Assembly (NCBI GenBank): GCA_027364875.1 | Contig: DAHXON010000003.1 | Span: 22,660-86,659 of the forward strand | Direction of reading: 5' to 3' | DNA from: Chloroflexota bacterium | GTDB lineage: Bacteria > Chloroflexota > Limnocylindria > Limnocylindrales > CSP1-4 | Length of the DNA: 64,000 nucleotides | Shown: positions 49,656-59,080 of the stretch, in pieces | Position numbering within the stretch: the stretch's first letter is position 1 | Layout of the letters: each line of letters starts with the position of its first letter | Notes under the pieces: generated by a model | The model's input: the letters and a program-made list of their open reading frames with translations, nothing else | Database searches by the model: none | What the model was told of the DNA's origin: nothing | Position numbers and translations under genes: made by a program

Positions 49656-51754
49656 TGGCACGCGAGCTCCACTTCAAGGATCCCGCCTTCCGTAGCGAAG
49701 TCATTCTGTCTGGCGCAGCCATGGCCCTCTACGAGGCTGCAGATCCGCAGTTCGAGCGGCTGAAAGGGATCCGAAGCCTTGGGCTCGCGGCGCATGTCGA
49801 TGACGGTGCTGTTCACACGCGCCACCAGCACCTAGTTGGCCTCATGCGGATCTTCAACAAGCTCTGTCAGGTGCCAAAGGACAAAGGGCTACCCAAGAGT
49901 TTTCTGTGGTCGTTCTGGTGTCGCTTGTGCTTCGCCCAGACGGGGCACGCCGCCATGAGCTATGACGCCGAAAAGGCCGTCTTGCTCGCTTGCCAGCTCG
50001 ACTCCAACTTCAAAGCGACCCTGCGGGCGCTCTTGCAGCCCGTGATTGACAAGGCTTCTGCTTGCTCGCAATGCGCTCGGAAATCGTGCCCGGACCGAGA
50101 CAAAGGTGCCGGCGACGCCAGCCTCTGGTTTGACGACATGGTTGGCCGCAATCGTTGGCGTCAGCTCCATCTATGGATCGCCGCGCTGAAGCTGCTTCGG
50201 GAGCCCAAGTTGCTGGTGATTCTGAACGGCCAGACTGTAAACGCGAACAATCCTCTGGGATTCTCAATACCGGAGGCGATCAAGGTTCTGATTGCGCCCG
50301 GGTGCGAGTGGGATGCGGCGATGACCAATCTCACTCGCCTTGATTTCATAGTGCGGGACCTTGCTTTCGCTGGCACCCTCGGGATCCAACTTGACGTCGA
50401 CAACCTGGTCGCCGCAGCCAATGAACCAAATCCCGATTGGGGTCTACTAAGTCACCTGAACACCTACATGGCGGAAACTCTCTACGAGAGTCCGGCCGCA
50501 CAGACAACTTCCGCCCTGCTTCAACGCGCGTTGGCCGACCTCCTCATCCGGAACAAAGTCGCGCTAGAGACGCTCTTCGGGTTCGATCCCGCTACGTCGT
50601 TGTCGGATGATGATCTTAGGAATGTGCTGGCGCGCACACGAGGTGGCCGAGAGGTCTTTGTTGACGCAACGAGGACGGCTTGGCGGACCTGGGTAATCAG
50701 CACGTATGTCGCTCCACAATTCGTGCCGTGTGAGATTGAGAAGGCAATCACGGGGAACGAAGAAGGCCACCTCACTGCCCACATTGAAGCTCGGGTGACA
50801 TGCCTCAAACTCGCGGAGGATCACACGCTGGCTATCGCCATATGCCACAAAGGGCTTGCGGACCGACCCGAGGCGAAATCGTTCGTAAAGATATGTCGCA
50901 GCGTGCTCGGCCACCAGTACCCCAACCTGGCGGCGCAGCAGCTCACGTCCGCCCTGTTTGAGGGGCTCATCGATCGACGGTGCGAGCACGGTCTGGAGGC
51001 TGCGGTTAGTTGCATTGCCCAGCTGCCTGTCAATATCGAGACTCTCCGCGGTGCGGCGGACACCGTCAACAGTCGGACGTTGGACAAGTCCGATACGGAG
51101 GGCGATTTCAGCTACAAGATCGGGGGCTATGAATACCCGCTTCGAGGGGATCTGGCGCAGCCCCACATCAACATGATGCACGCCGCTTTGTCTGGATCGG
51201 ACGAAGTCCGTGAGGCTCTTGGCGTGTCGACTGAGGACGCTGCCGGCGTCCTCTGGAACGAACTGACCTCCTGGCAGACAATCTACTTCGGAGCCGAGCC
51301 GACGCCCACAATCATTAAGGCTCTCGACGCGGCCCAAGACCTGCTTGCGATGCAGGTGGTGGGAGCTGGCCCAACCGCCCAGTCGGACCTAGAGCGCTAC
51401 GCTCTGCTGGAGGCGCTGAAGCACCCACCTGGTCTTGCATCTTTCCGCGTTTCGTTGCCCAACCTGGTCCTCCTAAAGGAAGATGGAACACCCGAGAACG
51501 AGTACGACGTCGTCTCGGTTGTCCTGAAGGGTGAGAACGATGTGGAAGTCTGGATCTGGGGTGTGACGACAGCTGCGGACCTTGGTCCTAAGCGGACTTC
51601 TGATCTCGGCAAGATCCAGAAGCTCAAGGACCTGCTTGGCGCGCGGTGGGCAGGAGATGTTCGGGTAGTCACGTGTTACGTCCACCGAGAGGGCAGGGAT
51701 ATTTGCCTTGAGATCGACGGGATTCAAACACGCCGACAAGTTGCGGCAGCGTAG
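49655..51754 (+). CDS. Large hypothetical protein translationally coupled to hsdS; HD-like N-terminal resemblance
   Basis: TGATG overlap with hsdS; 'RLKGIRSLGLAAHVDDGAVHTRHQHLVGLM' resembles HD phosphohydrolase N-terminus; CxxC...C motif 'CSQCARKSC'. Confidence 0.65.
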   Translation: MARELHFKDPAFRSEVILSGAAMALYEAADPQFERLKGIRSLGLAAHVDDGAVHTRHQHLVGLMRIFNKLCQVPKDKGLPKSFLWSFWCRLCFAQTGHAAMSYDAEKAVLLACQLDSNFKATLRALLQPVIDKASACSQCARKSCPDRDKGAGDASLWFDDMVGRNRWRQLHLWIAALKLLREPKLLVILNGQTVNANNPLGFSIPEAIKVLIAPGCEWDAAMTNLTRLDFIVRDLAFAGTLGIQLDVDNLVAAANEPNPDWGLLSHLNTYMAETLYESPAAQTTSALLQRALADLLIRNKVALETLFGFDPATSLSDDDLRNVLARTRGGREVFVDATRTAWRTWVISTYVAPQFVPCEIEKAITGNEEGHLTAHIEARVTCLKLAEDHTLAIAICHKGLADRPEAKSFVKICRSVLGHQYPNLAAQQLTSALFEGLIDRRCEHGLEAAVSCIAQLPVNIETLRGAADTVNSRTLDKSDTEGDFSYKIGGYEYPLRGDLAQPHINMMHAALSGSDEVREALGVSTEDAAGVLWNELTSWQTIYFGAEPTPTIIKALDAAQDLLAMQVVGAGPTAQSDLERYALLEALKHPPGLASFRVSLPNLVLLKEDGTPENEYDVVSVVLKGENDVEVWIWGVTTAADLGPKRTSDLGKIQKLKDLLGARWAGDVRVVTCYVHREGRDICLEIDGIQTRRQVAAA

Positions 51755-51829
51755 GGTCGTGGCTACGCCGTGAAGTCGATGTTGCCGCCGTTGTCCTGCG
51801 GCGGGCTCCGTCGCACCGACGACGCGTGA

Positions 51830-54800
51830 CTATTCCAGATCCAATTCAACGACAAGGCCGGCCTTTTTGATTCCAGTAATCGTGAGGCTGCCGTCCTCGC
51901 CCCAGTCGAGCGTTTCAAGCGGATCGGCGATGATCCGAACCTGTGTCTGATAGCCCTTTTCGAGCCCCGTGACGATGGCGAGGAAGAACTCGCCGCGCTT
52001 CGCGACCTGTGCGCGCTTTGCTTCGTGCGCGGTGAGTGATACCGAGTCCCCGCCGATTCCATAGCTCGCCTTGATCTCGAAGAACCGGCCGACGTCATCG
52101 ACCACGTCAGCACCCAACCGGCGTATTGCCCGGAAATCCGTGGCCGTTCGCCCTGCGGTGAGGAGCACTTGGCGTAGCACATCCAAGGCGGCCGTTTCCA
52201 GGTCCTGGTCGGTATAACCACGCGGAGCGGCGCGGCTCGTTGGGCCAGCGCCGGAGGTCGTCGAGGTCTTCGCGGGCACACCACGGAGGACGATGCCGTG
52301 GCTGGTCGATGGCTTCTGAGTCCGTTCAGCCGCCGGTGAGACGATTTCCCAGCGGATCACGTCCAATTCGCTCGTGCCCTTGAGCTCACGCACCGGGACC
52401 GGCTGCTCGTTCTCACGATCGTCTCGTGACGCGGATGGATGGCCGCGCGAATTCGCTGCCGGAACCTTCGTCAGGCTCTCGAAGACCCGACCGCGACGCT
52501 TTCCTTTGGCTAGATCTCCTGCGATCCCACTCAGGACAATGTCCCCACTTGTGTCTTCGCTCGGGAGGTCGAGCGCGTTGGCGGCTTCCCCTCGTACGGC
52601 GAGTCGCCAAGCAGCGCCCCAGGCCAGGGCGACCTTCTCTCGGTCGAGGCCTCGGCCGCCTGAGTCCGTCGCCTCGAAGATCGCGGATACTGCCCGACCG
52701 GCTGTTTCGTCTGACCCGGCCTCGTCGGGAGACGCCAAGCAAAACATTACGGGCAGCGGTTCCGGCCTGACATGCGCTCGGGCCGGCACCACGAACGATT
52801 CCTCAGCGATTTGGACCTCAAGAGCTAGACGTGGAGTGACCACCACCCTGGCTCGTTCGAAGGCGTCCCATCCGATAGAGTTGGCCCGGTAGAGTCCCGG
52901 GTCGTTCCGCTGGAGCCGCGCCTTGAGGTGGCGAACCGCGGCCGCGAATGTCGGCTGTAACTCCTTGCCGTCCTGGACCGCGTGTGGGCCAATACCGCAG
53001 GGTACAAACGCGGTACGCCTGAGCACATGGACACCGAGGGCCTTTGGAAGGCCTTCAAGCGATGCCAGCGACGCTGGCGAGTGCCACGTGGGGAGTTGTC
53101 CTTCCAGTGCTGCAGTAAGACCGGGATCATCGACTGCATATACGGGTCGACTGGTTACCCAGCCGGATCCGTCCCACAGGGGGACGTGCAGGAGCGCCTC
53201 ACGATCACTCATATCAGCGGCGGCCAAATGCTTGGCTATGTGCCGGTAGACGTCGACGAGGAGGGCGTCGTCTTGTCCGTCAGGCTGGCCGTCTGCCACC
53301 TCTGAGAGGACCTTGATGCAGTCCCCGATAGAAGGGACCTGAATGTTGAGGACCTCCCAGAGACGATCCGACCGAGTCCGATCAGGAACGAATGCTCTCC
53401 GCTTGCCGAAGATAGGAGGGCCTCGGAAGACGCCGTTCGGAGGCAGCCACCGGGCACCCGCGAGAATCAGGCCAGCCTTGTCTGTCGCGATGCCAAACTT
53501 TGCGCGAACCTGACCGACAGTAAGGTCATCTATTCGTCGATCAGGAGCGATCGGACCGTCGAGGGAGGCCGCGTGTTGCCCCAGGGCATCGTAGAGAATG
53601 GCCGCGTCGCGCGCGACTGAGCGGCCCGCTTCCCCTTTCCGCCGGAGGTCGGTCAGCGCGTCGATAATCCGGCTGGCGTGAGGAAAGGTCTGGACTCCAA
53701 GCGCCTCCAGGACGTGAGCGTGGCCGTCCATCCCTGCGAACTCGGCACCGTACAGCGAGTTGTTCGGGCCGAACGCGTCAAGCATGCTCGTGGACTGAAA
53801 TGCCAGCTGCCGCGGAGCCTTGGCGCGCCCGAACTTGTTGCTGAGCCAGGGTTCGCTCATGAGGATGGATCGCCAAGATGACGGAACGTCACCCACGCGA
53901 TTCCAGTCGTAATGCGGATACACCGCTTTGGCGACGCAATTGTCCGCGTAGAGGCGGGTCCATGCGCGAGCGATCGTCCTCAGAAGCGCCTCCGACCTGG
54001 GCCGTCTGAGCTTCACGCTCTTCTTGACCAGATCCGCGACGACGGCCACCAGCTCGGGCGAATCCCAATCGTCCTGAAGATGAGTGGCGTACCCGCGAAG
54101 CGAGGCTATGGCGTCGTTCTGCGCCGCACCTGATGAAGGACGAATCCGGAATGCAATTTCGTGATAACGAGGCTCCGCGTATTTTTGCGGTGGCGGGCTC
54201 AGCCGCGGGGCCGTTTCAGCTCCCAACAAGGTGAAGAAGGCGCGAGCACCCGGAGTCTTCTCGTCGGCTTCAGGTCGCGGCTGGTCAGGGCTTTGCAGCA
54301 ATTCCCGATACCGGCCGTGGATCCAGCTGATCCCTGGGGTCCGCTCCGCCGCCCGCGCCCAGCTGTCGCGGCCGCTCCCATCAATGGTCGCCGAGAGGTA
54401 AGCATCACACGGTCGGACTTCTGATGGGACGCGCTTCGATCCAGACCACTCGAAGCCGGCAACGCGAACCTGCTGGCCGATGAGGGGGCCGAGACGCCGT
54501 CGGGACTCCAGGTCAATCCCATAGATCGCGTTGCGAAGCGCCGCGATTTGAGCGTCGTCCAGGTCTCGAGGCTGCGGGCCACCTCTACCTAGTTGCTCGA
54601 GCGCCTCCAGGTCGCTGAGCCCGTCGCGTAGGCGGTCCCTCCTCTTCAGCCACGCCCGAACTTCTTTGGCTGGGGCATCGTCTTCGAGGTAGGCGTCATC
54701 GACTATCTTCACCAGCCCTAGCTCGGCCGCCAAGCCTGTGGCCTGCTGGCTGGACGTCAAAACGAATCCGTCTGTGGGTAGTGGAGGTCGAGTTCTAGTG

Positions 54801-56395
54801 CCGTTGGTGAGGCGAACCGACCATGATGAATCCAGCTTTGGTTCCAGTTTCGCGGCAAGCCCGGCTGCGGCAATCCGGACACACCAGCGGCCTGTGCGTG
54901 GCCCGAGCTTTGCCCCATTCCATCCAAACATCGAGACAGCGTCCGTCACCGTGAGGATCTGAGATACCGCAAGGTCGTCGAGTACCCTCCGCCATCGACC
55001 GCCGACGCCCCGTAGCTGCGTGGGCACGGGCACATGCCCTGGGCTCAGCTCGATCTGGTCTGCCTCGCTCAGCAGGCCCTCCACCGCGGAGGCTTCGTAG
55101 ACCAGTTTCGCAACTGAGACATCGCGACCATCGATCTTGAGCCGGAGCCGTTTCGCAATGTCGCGTTGTGCTGTTTCCACTGTGCCCTTGAGTTGCCCTG
55201 CAAGCCAGGGATCGGTCGCAGATGTTCCTTCGACCGCGAGAGGCACCCAACGCCAGGCGTCAGCAGCCGCGATGTCGAACTGCCAGAGTGCCGTTGAGCT
55301 GGCCAAGTCTGCCGATCGCTGGAAGAGCCACTCGTTCCACCGGATGTGTTGGATCCGCACCCTCGCCGTATCTGGATCAAATTGAGCGTTGAGGTTGAAC
55401 GGCAATCTCGATTCAACGCGCAATGGCAGTCCGGCAAAGAGCCGCCCGACTGGCTCCGTCGTGCCTGCGGCTATGGAGACGGGCGTCGTTGGACCAGTAG
55501 CCTTACCGGTTCGAGCGAGGTTCTTCGGAACCGGGAACTCGACCGTCACACGCGTCCAGGTTGCTCGGGTTCGTCGGTCCCGAACCGCTACCACGACGGC
55601 ATTTAGTGGACCGCGCGGGCCCGCGAGGGCAACGGATCTGGCGGGGCCGCGCGACAGATCGTGCGATGCGATCCGCTTGGCCCGCCTCGACAAGTCCATG
55701 AGTTGTACCGAGCCAACCGTGTCTAGGAAGAGGAGGTGTGCCGCATCAAGGCTCTTGAACCACGCTCGGAAATCCTCTTCGTCGAACCCCGCTCTAAGGC
55801 TCATCCGAAACAACGTGTCCCCGGACTTCGGGTCGTAGAAGCCTGGAATCTCCGCCGCGGCGGCAATGCTGCGGGGCCCGTGCCCACCGACCACGAAGTG
55901 ATACGGAGTGCAATGAACCTGAAGGTTCGATCCCAGCCGTGCGAGGGTCTTGAGACCAATCCCGAACCGGCCTTTGCTGGCCGCGTCCTCGGCTTTTGTC
56001 GTAAGGAACGCGAAAGACATAGCGACGACGTGCCGCAAGAGGACACGGCCGCCATCGTGCACCACGAGCAGTTCGGGTCCATCCGCCTTGCGCCTAATTG
56101 CGATTCGGACCGCTGTGGCTCCGACATCGTCAGCGTTCTGGATGATCTCGATGAGACCGTGGAACTCCTCCACGTTCAGCTGGCTGGCACCATGCGTAGC
56201 GCCCCGAAGGATCTGGCGCACAAGCCCTTGTGCCGCAAAGTGGCTGCTGATCGCGTCGACGGCCGCCCGCGCGAACTCCAGCGAGAGTCGCTCATCGAAG
56301 ACCGCGTCGTCAGTGCCGCTCTCGAGAATCGCCCGGGCTGCCGCGCGACCAAGTTCGGCATCGGTCGCCGGCGAGGTCTCCGCCCCTGTTTCCAT
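51830..56395 (-). CDS. Giant GHKL/HSP90-like ATPase (sacsin-like) with C-terminal NOV_C/DUF3883-like domain
   Basis: 'EFHGLIEIIQNADDVGATAVRIAI', 'KGRFGIGLKTLARLG' Bergerat fold; C-terminal 'DVGRFFEIKASYGIGGDSVSLTAHEAKRAQVAKRGEFFLAIVTG'. Confidence 0.82.
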   Translation of the reverse strand: METGAETSPATDAELGRAAARAILESGTDDAVFDERLSLEFARAAVDAISSHFAAQGLVRQILRGATHGASQLNVEEFHGLIEIIQNADDVGATAVRIAIRRKADGPELLVVHDGGRVLLRHVVAMSFAFLTTKAEDAASKGRFGIGLKTLARLGSNLQVHCTPYHFVVGGHGPRSIAAAAEIPGFYDPKSGDTLFRMSLRAGFDEEDFRAWFKSLDAAHLLFLDTVGSVQLMDLSRRAKRIASHDLSRGPARSVALAGPRGPLNAVVVAVRDRRTRATWTRVTVEFPVPKNLARTGKATGPTTPVSIAAGTTEPVGRLFAGLPLRVESRLPFNLNAQFDPDTARVRIQHIRWNEWLFQRSADLASSTALWQFDIAAADAWRWVPLAVEGTSATDPWLAGQLKGTVETAQRDIAKRLRLKIDGRDVSVAKLVYEASAVEGLLSEADQIELSPGHVPVPTQLRGVGGRWRRVLDDLAVSQILTVTDAVSMFGWNGAKLGPRTGRWCVRIAAAGLAAKLEPKLDSSWSVRLTNGTRTRPPLPTDGFVLTSSQQATGLAAELGLVKIVDDAYLEDDAPAKEVRAWLKRRDRLRDGLSDLEALEQLGRGGPQPRDLDDAQIAALRNAIYGIDLESRRRLGPLIGQQVRVAGFEWSGSKRVPSEVRPCDAYLSATIDGSGRDSWARAAERTPGISWIHGRYRELLQSPDQPRPEADEKTPGARAFFTLLGAETAPRLSPPPQKYAEPRYHEIAFRIRPSSGAAQNDAIASLRGYATHLQDDWDSPELVAVVADLVKKSVKLRRPRSEALLRTIARAWTRLYADNCVAKAVYPHYDWNRVGDVPSSWRSILMSEPWLSNKFGRAKAPRQLAFQSTSMLDAFGPNNSLYGAEFAGMDGHAHVLEALGVQTFPHASRIIDALTDLRRKGEAGRSVARDAAILYDALGQHAASLDGPIAPDRRIDDLTVGQVRAKFGIATDKAGLILAGARWLPPNGVFRGPPIFGKRRAFVPDRTRSDRLWEVLNIQVPSIGDCIKVLSEVADGQPDGQDDALLVDVYRHIAKHLAAADMSDREALLHVPLWDGSGWVTSRPVYAVDDPGLTAALEGQLPTWHSPASLASLEGLPKALGVHVLRRTAFVPCGIGPHAVQDGKELQPTFAAAVRHLKARLQRNDPGLYRANSIGWDAFERARVVVTPRLALEVQIAEESFVVPARAHVRPEPLPVMFCLASPDEAGSDETAGRAVSAIFEATDSGGRGLDREKVALAWGAAWRLAVRGEAANALDLPSEDTSGDIVLSGIAGDLAKGKRRGRVFESLTKVPAANSRGHPSASRDDRENEQPVPVRELKGTSELDVIRWEIVSPAAERTQKPSTSHGIVLRGVPAKTSTTSGAGPTSRAAPRGYTDQDLETAALDVLRQVLLTAGRTATDFRAIRRLGADVVDDVGRFFEIKASYGIGGDSVSLTAHEAKRAQVAKRGEFFLAIVTGLEKGYQTQVRIIADPLETLDWGEDGSLTITGIKKAGLVVELDLE

Positions 56396-56511
56396 CCGCC
56401 TGCCCCTTCGCATCCCATCTACGCGGGTGCTGCCGCCAGTATCGACAGTTGTCGGTCGCGATGTTGGACGCTGGGGCCAGCGGATTCGCACCTGGGCGTT
56501 AGTAACCCGGT

Positions 56512-57465
56512 ATGGACTCCGGCGTAATATCAGGACTCGTGCGGGAAGGGGGAGCAGTGAGGTATTCGCGACAGGAGCAACTCCCGGCCAGTCAACCTCG
56601 ACCGGGGATTGGGCAGCCGAGTGAGTTTCTGATGCTCGTGAAGACCTACCCGGTCCCGAGCAAGAAGTATGGCGAGACCGTCTGCTGCGCCGGCGTGGAC
56701 GCGGCAACCGGGCGTTGGATTCGAATGTACCCGGTCAACTTCCGATCACTAGCCGAGTATTCGAAGTTCAACAAGTGGCAGTTCATCCAGGCCGCTTGGA
56801 CCGCCTCCGCCGATGACAGCCGTCCAGAATCTCGCCGGGTTCTTCAGGACACGATCCGGGCTGGCCGTTGGCTGCCAGCCGGTAAAGGTTGGGCGGAGCG
56901 ACGGCGATGGCTCGATCCTCTGCTCGACCAGTCGATCGAGGCACTGCGGCTTGAGAACCTGGCGACGGGGAAGTCTCTTGGCGTCATCCGACCTCGATCA
57001 ATCCGGCGATTCGTCATCGAGCGGACAAGTGGTTGGGATCCCGAAAGTCGCGCAAGCCTGGTCCAGCTCAGCCTCGATTGGACGAGCTCAGCCACCCCGA
57101 CAACCGGCCTCGAGATCCTGCCGTACGACTTCTTTTATGAGTTCGACTGTGATGACGAGAGCTGCCACGGCCACCGTATGGAGGTCTTCGACTGGGAGCT
57201 CGGGCAGGCGTTTCGCAGGTTCCGCGCGATGTATGGGCCCAAGGGGTGGGAGGACAAACTGCGACAGAAGTACGAAACGGAGCTTCCGTCCCGTGACCTG
57301 CACTTACTTTTGGGCACCCACCATCGTTGGGCGAACTGGCTGATCGTTGGAGTCGTCGCCCCGCCTCACGCGGAGATGGCTAAAGGCAAGCGGCGCACGA
57401 CGCGCCAGTTCATCGGAGAGGGGGAGTCGATGACACTCCCGCTCGTCGGCTTCGAAACAAAGTAG
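56512..57465 (+). CDS. Hypothetical protein (possibly the dual-OB-domain family seen with DUF488)
   Basis: 'FLMLVKTYPVPSKKYGETVCCAGVDAATGRWIRMYPVNFRSLAEYSKFNKWQFI'; adjacent to DUF488 gene. Confidence 0.6.
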   Translation: MDSGVISGLVREGGAVRYSRQEQLPASQPRPGIGQPSEFLMLVKTYPVPSKKYGETVCCAGVDAATGRWIRMYPVNFRSLAEYSKFNKWQFIQAAWTASADDSRPESRRVLQDTIRAGRWLPAGKGWAERRRWLDPLLDQSIEALRLENLATGKSLGVIRPRSIRRFVIERTSGWDPESRASLVQLSLDWTSSATPTTGLEILPYDFFYEFDCDDESCHGHRMEVFDWELGQAFRRFRAMYGPKGWEDKLRQKYETELPSRDLHLLLGTHHRWANWLIVGVVAPPHAEMAKGKRRTTRQFIGEGESMTLPLVGFETK

Positions 57466-57801
57466 CGCTATCTGATCTCGTCGAGATCGGTTGGCGACGC
57501 GACCGAGTGCGTCCTCTGCCTCCCCAAGCAGCAGCCGGTATTGGGCTACAAATGTCTCGCGGTCGGTCGTCGCGAGCGGTCGGTATCGCTTCGGCACGCC
57601 CAGCGATGGCTCCCAGCTGTACTCGATCTGTGCGCCCTGGAGGGTCTCCTTCAGTCGACGCTGCCGATACTCAGGCCGTCGGGAGGTCGGGTTGGCGCGC
57701 GTATCGACAACGACCTTGACGCCGTGGATTCTCAGGGTATCGACAAACGCCGCCTCATCAGCGCGCTGGTAGCCGATCGTGAAGGCGAGCCTTGGTGTCA
57801 T
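57304..57801 (-). CDS. DUF488-family protein
   Basis: 'LAFTIGYQRADEAAFVDTLRIHGVKVVVDTRANPTSRRPEYRQRRL' and 'IALLCFEADERECHR'. Confidence 0.85.
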   Translation of the reverse strand: MTPRLAFTIGYQRADEAAFVDTLRIHGVKVVVDTRANPTSRRPEYRQRRLKETLQGAQIEYSWEPSLGVPKRYRPLATTDRETFVAQYRLLLGEAEDALGRVANRSRRDQIALLCFEADERECHRLPLSDELARRAPLAFSHLRVRRGDDSNDQPVRPTMVGAQK

Positions 57802-57835
57802 TACGAAGAAGCCTACGGGCCGGCATGGGTCGTGG

Positions 57836-58228
57836 TCAAACGGTTGTGTCGGCCGTCGGCGAGCTGACAAGGTCGCGCGTCTCCTGTCGGGCGTCCCACC
57901 GACACTCCAGCCGAAGCTCGGCAGGCAGTTCGTCCAATCGGACGAGTTCCTTGACGTACGCCTCCCGGCATAGAGAGCAAGGCGTTCGTTCGTAGCCGAC
58001 CAACAAGGCTGGGACAAGCGCCGGCGATCCTTGACTCTCAACAACATGTCGGAGCCCCAGCCCCAGCGCATGGAGGGCTTCTCGATCCTGTTGGAGAAGC
58101 CTCTCGACGAGAGCTTCGTCCCCGGCCTCCCAGTTGGTGGCCAGCAGTCCGATGGAGCGCCTCGGGCGCAAATCCTCCGGCGATCCCAGCGCGGAGGCCC
58201 ACGAGGTGGGTAATAGACGGTCCCCCAT
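57836..58228 (-). CDS. Hypothetical protein with CxxC motif, upstream partner of DUF488 gene
   Basis: 'RTPCSLCREAYVKELVRLDELPAELRLECRWDARQETRDLV'; 34 nt upstream of DUF488 start, same strand. Confidence 0.5.
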   Translation of the reverse strand: MGDRLLPTSWASALGSPEDLRPRRSIGLLATNWEAGDEALVERLLQQDREALHALGLGLRHVVESQGSPALVPALLVGYERTPCSLCREAYVKELVRLDELPAELRLECRWDARQETRDLVSSPTADTTV

Positions 58229-58403
58229 GTGAGTGACAAACGACGGTCGCTTCGGAAGTTTGGTTTGGCGTCCGCACGCACAATCGCCGGTCAAACAGGC
58301 TCCAATCAGGTGATTTCGGTCTCGAAACCGTTTCCGAGGCCGTTGCGCTTTCGAGTGCCAAGAAGTCAACTACGCCGCAGCAGTTCTACGGACTTGCGGA
58401 GGT

Positions 58404-58613
58404 GTGGACAAGGTAATGGTGATGCGCTTCGAAAGCTCTGAGGATGTCGTAAATCTCGCCCGATTGCGTGTCGAGATGGAATCATCTTCAAGTCACGACA
58501 GCGCCGCACTCCACCAGGTGGCGCGAGCGATCGCGGTTATCTTGCACAGTGACCACCAGCGCCAGTCTCCCGATATCTGCGCGAGCGCAACCGAAAGGAG
58601 AACAGAGGAATGA
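58404..58613 (+). CDS. Small hypothetical protein, first gene of recombinase operon
   Basis: 69 aa; ATGA overlap with the next gene. Confidence 0.5.
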   Translation: MDKVMVMRFESSEDVVNLARLRVEMESSSSHDSAALHQVARAIAVILHSDHQRQSPDICASATERRTEE

Positions 58614-59047
58614 GATTCAGCGATGGTATTGACCCGGCTCTTGCCGCGGCGCTTCTTCGTGTGCACAAGGTGTGGGAGCAGGCATTGTCCGAACATCATG
58701 ATTGGACAATGGGGGCCGTTCTTGTTCGAAGCGCGACCGGTGATGGGCTTGAGCAGCAGCTTCTTCAGGTCCTGAGAATCATGGAGGAGGACTCCATTTT
58801 GGTGCCGGCGGAGTTCGTCTACGTCGAGCTGGGGCATGGGCTTTCTCAATTGGAAGACAGACCGGTGGCGCAAGCCCTGCTCAACGACGCCGGTGCAGGC
58901 CTGTTCCAGCAGGTAGGCGTCACGGATTGGTCTCGCCTCTCGCGAAGCGCAGAGGTGGCGGCCGCCCTGGCGCAACGGCTGATCAATTGCCGGGTCTGCC
59001 TTTCTGACAATGTGAAATCCAGCTGCCAATTCTTCCCCGCTCGATAG
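58610..59047 (+). CDS. Stand-alone resolvase-catalytic-domain-like protein, probably catalytically inactive
   Basis: 'HDWTMGAVLVRSATGDGLEQQ' aligns with 'DDWRFGAVYVRESHAESLEGR' of the recombinase; catalytic YxRxS becomes LVRSA. Confidence 0.65.
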   Translation: MRFSDGIDPALAAALLRVHKVWEQALSEHHDWTMGAVLVRSATGDGLEQQLLQVLRIMEEDSILVPAEFVYVELGHGLSQLEDRPVAQALLNDAGAGLFQQVGVTDWSRLSRSAEVAAALAQRLINCRVCLSDNVKSSCQFFPAR

Positions 59048-59080
59048 ATTCGCCTTTCCATCGATGACACACATAAAGGC

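Noticed and set aside
56396-56707. N-terminal extension of the giant ATPase ORF to 56707
   Set aside because: The extension overlaps the divergent gene start and is Arg/Ser/Pro-rich; the METGAE start at 56395 precedes the recognisable domain.
57802-58281. DUF488 ORF extended upstream to 58281
   Set aside because: The extension is an Arg-rich shadow of the 57836-58228 ORF; the DUF488 domain begins at MTPRLAFTIGY (57801).
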